64,000 nucleotides of DNA from JBGQBN01 sp041494805 (GTDB lineage: Bacteria > Acidobacteriota > Terriglobia > Terriglobales > Acidobacteriaceae): NCBI GenBank assembly GCA_041494805.1, contig JBGQBN010000001.1:186001-250000 (forward strand). The letters are read 5' to 3'. Positions 63,267-64,000 of the stretch are shown in pieces. A model generated the notes under the pieces. That model searched no databases, was not told where the DNA came from, and saw only the letters and a list, made by a program, of their open reading frames with translations. Both the position numbers and the translations under genes were made by a program. Within the stretch, counting starts at the first letter, position 1. Each line of letters starts with the position of its first letter.

Positions 63267-64000
63267 TCAAGAGTACGCCGCCTTCTTGGCCACGTCGAAA
63301 TCTGCCTGCAAGCGCCTAGCCTTCTCTGGAGTGATACTCCCTACCTGCGCAATGCTGCTGCCCAATTGCAGAACATAGTCCCGTAAAGAATCGCTAGGCA
63401 CTTGATTCGTTCGCAACTTGTAGATGCCCGAGCGCAGCTGTGCTATTCGCTCAGGCACTACGGTCGGGAACCGATCCAGCAGAATACCGTTCAGGACCTT
63501 CTTAGTACCCGGCCCCATGATCTTGATTTTCTTGCGGGACACTCCGAATCCGGCAGTTTTCAAGGTCCGGATGACGACGGGCAGGATGCCACGCGAATCC
63601 ACACCAGAAAATGCTAGATCATCAACCCAGGTTGAGTAGCAGACATGGGCCTTCTGGCATGCTTCCCGAATCGGCCTGTCGACAGAGAAAAGCGCCAGGT
63701 TCGCAAGCATCGTGCTAGTGCTCGATCCTTGAGGCAAGTAATGAGAGCGCGTTGTTAACCGGGTCAATATCGCCCCGATGCGAGGAGAGCAGCCCAGCAA
63801 GGCTGTCCAAACGAAATACACCCTGCGATTGTCAATGCTTGGAAAAAAGTCCTTAATATCAACCGTTACGACCGTAGTCGCTCCCGCATGGAGCATCACG
63901 TTGTCGAGAAGAGTCCTACCCTTAACGCCTCCGCAGAGATAGAAAGGCAAGTCCAGAGAACTAAGTAGCTTCCGCTGGATTTGGCGTTGTATTCCTCTCA
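63267..64000 (-). CDS. retron-type reverse transcriptase, 5' part outside the window
   Basis: About 244 residues, C-terminal part of a reverse transcriptase. Visible: an IQRKLL-type segment, the NVMLHAG (NAxxH-like) motif, VTVDIKDFFPSID (motif A), LPQGSSTSTMLANLAL, and the catalytic box YSTWVDDLAFSG. The usual YxDD box has Trp in place of Tyr (WVDD, 63618-63629). A VLNGILLD segment follows, matching the retron VTG-like region. The frame is open to base 64000, so the start and any associated ncRNA lie outside. Confidence 0.85.
   Translation of the reverse strand, partial: RGIQRQIQRKLLSSLDLPFYLCGGVKGRTLLDNVMLHAGATTVVTVDIKDFFPSIDNRRVYFVWTALLGCSPRIGAILTRLTTRSHYLPQGSSTSTMLANLALFSVDRPIREACQKAHVCYSTWVDDLAFSGVDSRGILPVVIRTLKTAGFGVSRKKIKIMGPGTKKVLNGILLDRFPTVVPERIAQLRSGIYKLRTNQVPSDSLRDYVLQLGSSIAQVGSITPEKARRLQADFDVAKKAAYS

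Overview
The window reads as chromosomal DNA of a soil or environmental Acidobacteriota, most likely Terriglobia (Koribacter-like). This rests on high-GC coding sequence, a Ser/Thr kinase fused to TolB-type WD40 repeats, a BNR-repeat giant protein, an FG-GAP protein, a secreted small protein of a type common in that phylum, and many intergenic hairpin repeats. It is inference from gene content; no rRNA or tRNA gene was recognised.

Layout. 0-5 kb: DedA membrane protein, small secreted protein, short-chain dehydrogenase, FG-GAP protein and myo-inositol-1-phosphate synthase (ino1). 5-11 kb: a tight minus-strand operon (cPGS-like GTPase, argF, arcC, pyrB-like carbamoyltransferase, rocD) bounded by the ino1 3' end and a rearranged second copy of that same end. 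11-26 kb: housekeeping and envelope genes (class V aminotransferase, YceI, M48 protease, ECF sigma and zinc anti-sigma, Slt-type transglycosylase, VOC protein, lspA-ileS, TonB-like protein, murI). 26-31.5 kb: an iron-uptake operon of the FTR1/FtsX type with two gene fusions: FTR1 joined to a DUF2318 domain, and the ABC ATPase joined to a DtxR/IdeR-like metal-sensing repressor. A Fur-box-like palindrome sits upstream. 31.6-37.6 kb: SprT-like protease, three envelope/TPR proteins and uvrA. 38-42.7 kb: an aa3-type cytochrome c oxidase operon with two subunit III genes. 42.8-48.5 kb: M28 peptidase, BNR-repeat protein and thioesterase.

48.5-52.3 kb is a vitamin B6 locus: a MocR/PdxR-type regulator whose PLP-binding lysine position is Glu, a cupin, and pdxS-pdxT, with large hairpins in both gaps around pdxS. 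52.3-56.6 kb carries the kinase-WD40 receptor and a glycosyltransferase.

56.6-64 kb is accessory: a hydrolase/NB-ARC/TPR STAND protein overlapping the glycosyltransferase, a scar of three truncated genes, an orphan ParD-like antitoxin, a PIN toxin with an unrecognised partner and a repeated operator, a frameshifted higA with its own palindrome, a 60-residue protein, and a retron-type reverse transcriptase running off the window. This looks like a defence or toxin-antitoxin hotspot. The two best candidates for something undescribed are the metal-sensing iron transporter operon (26.6-31.5 kb) and the accessory island (56.6-64 kb).
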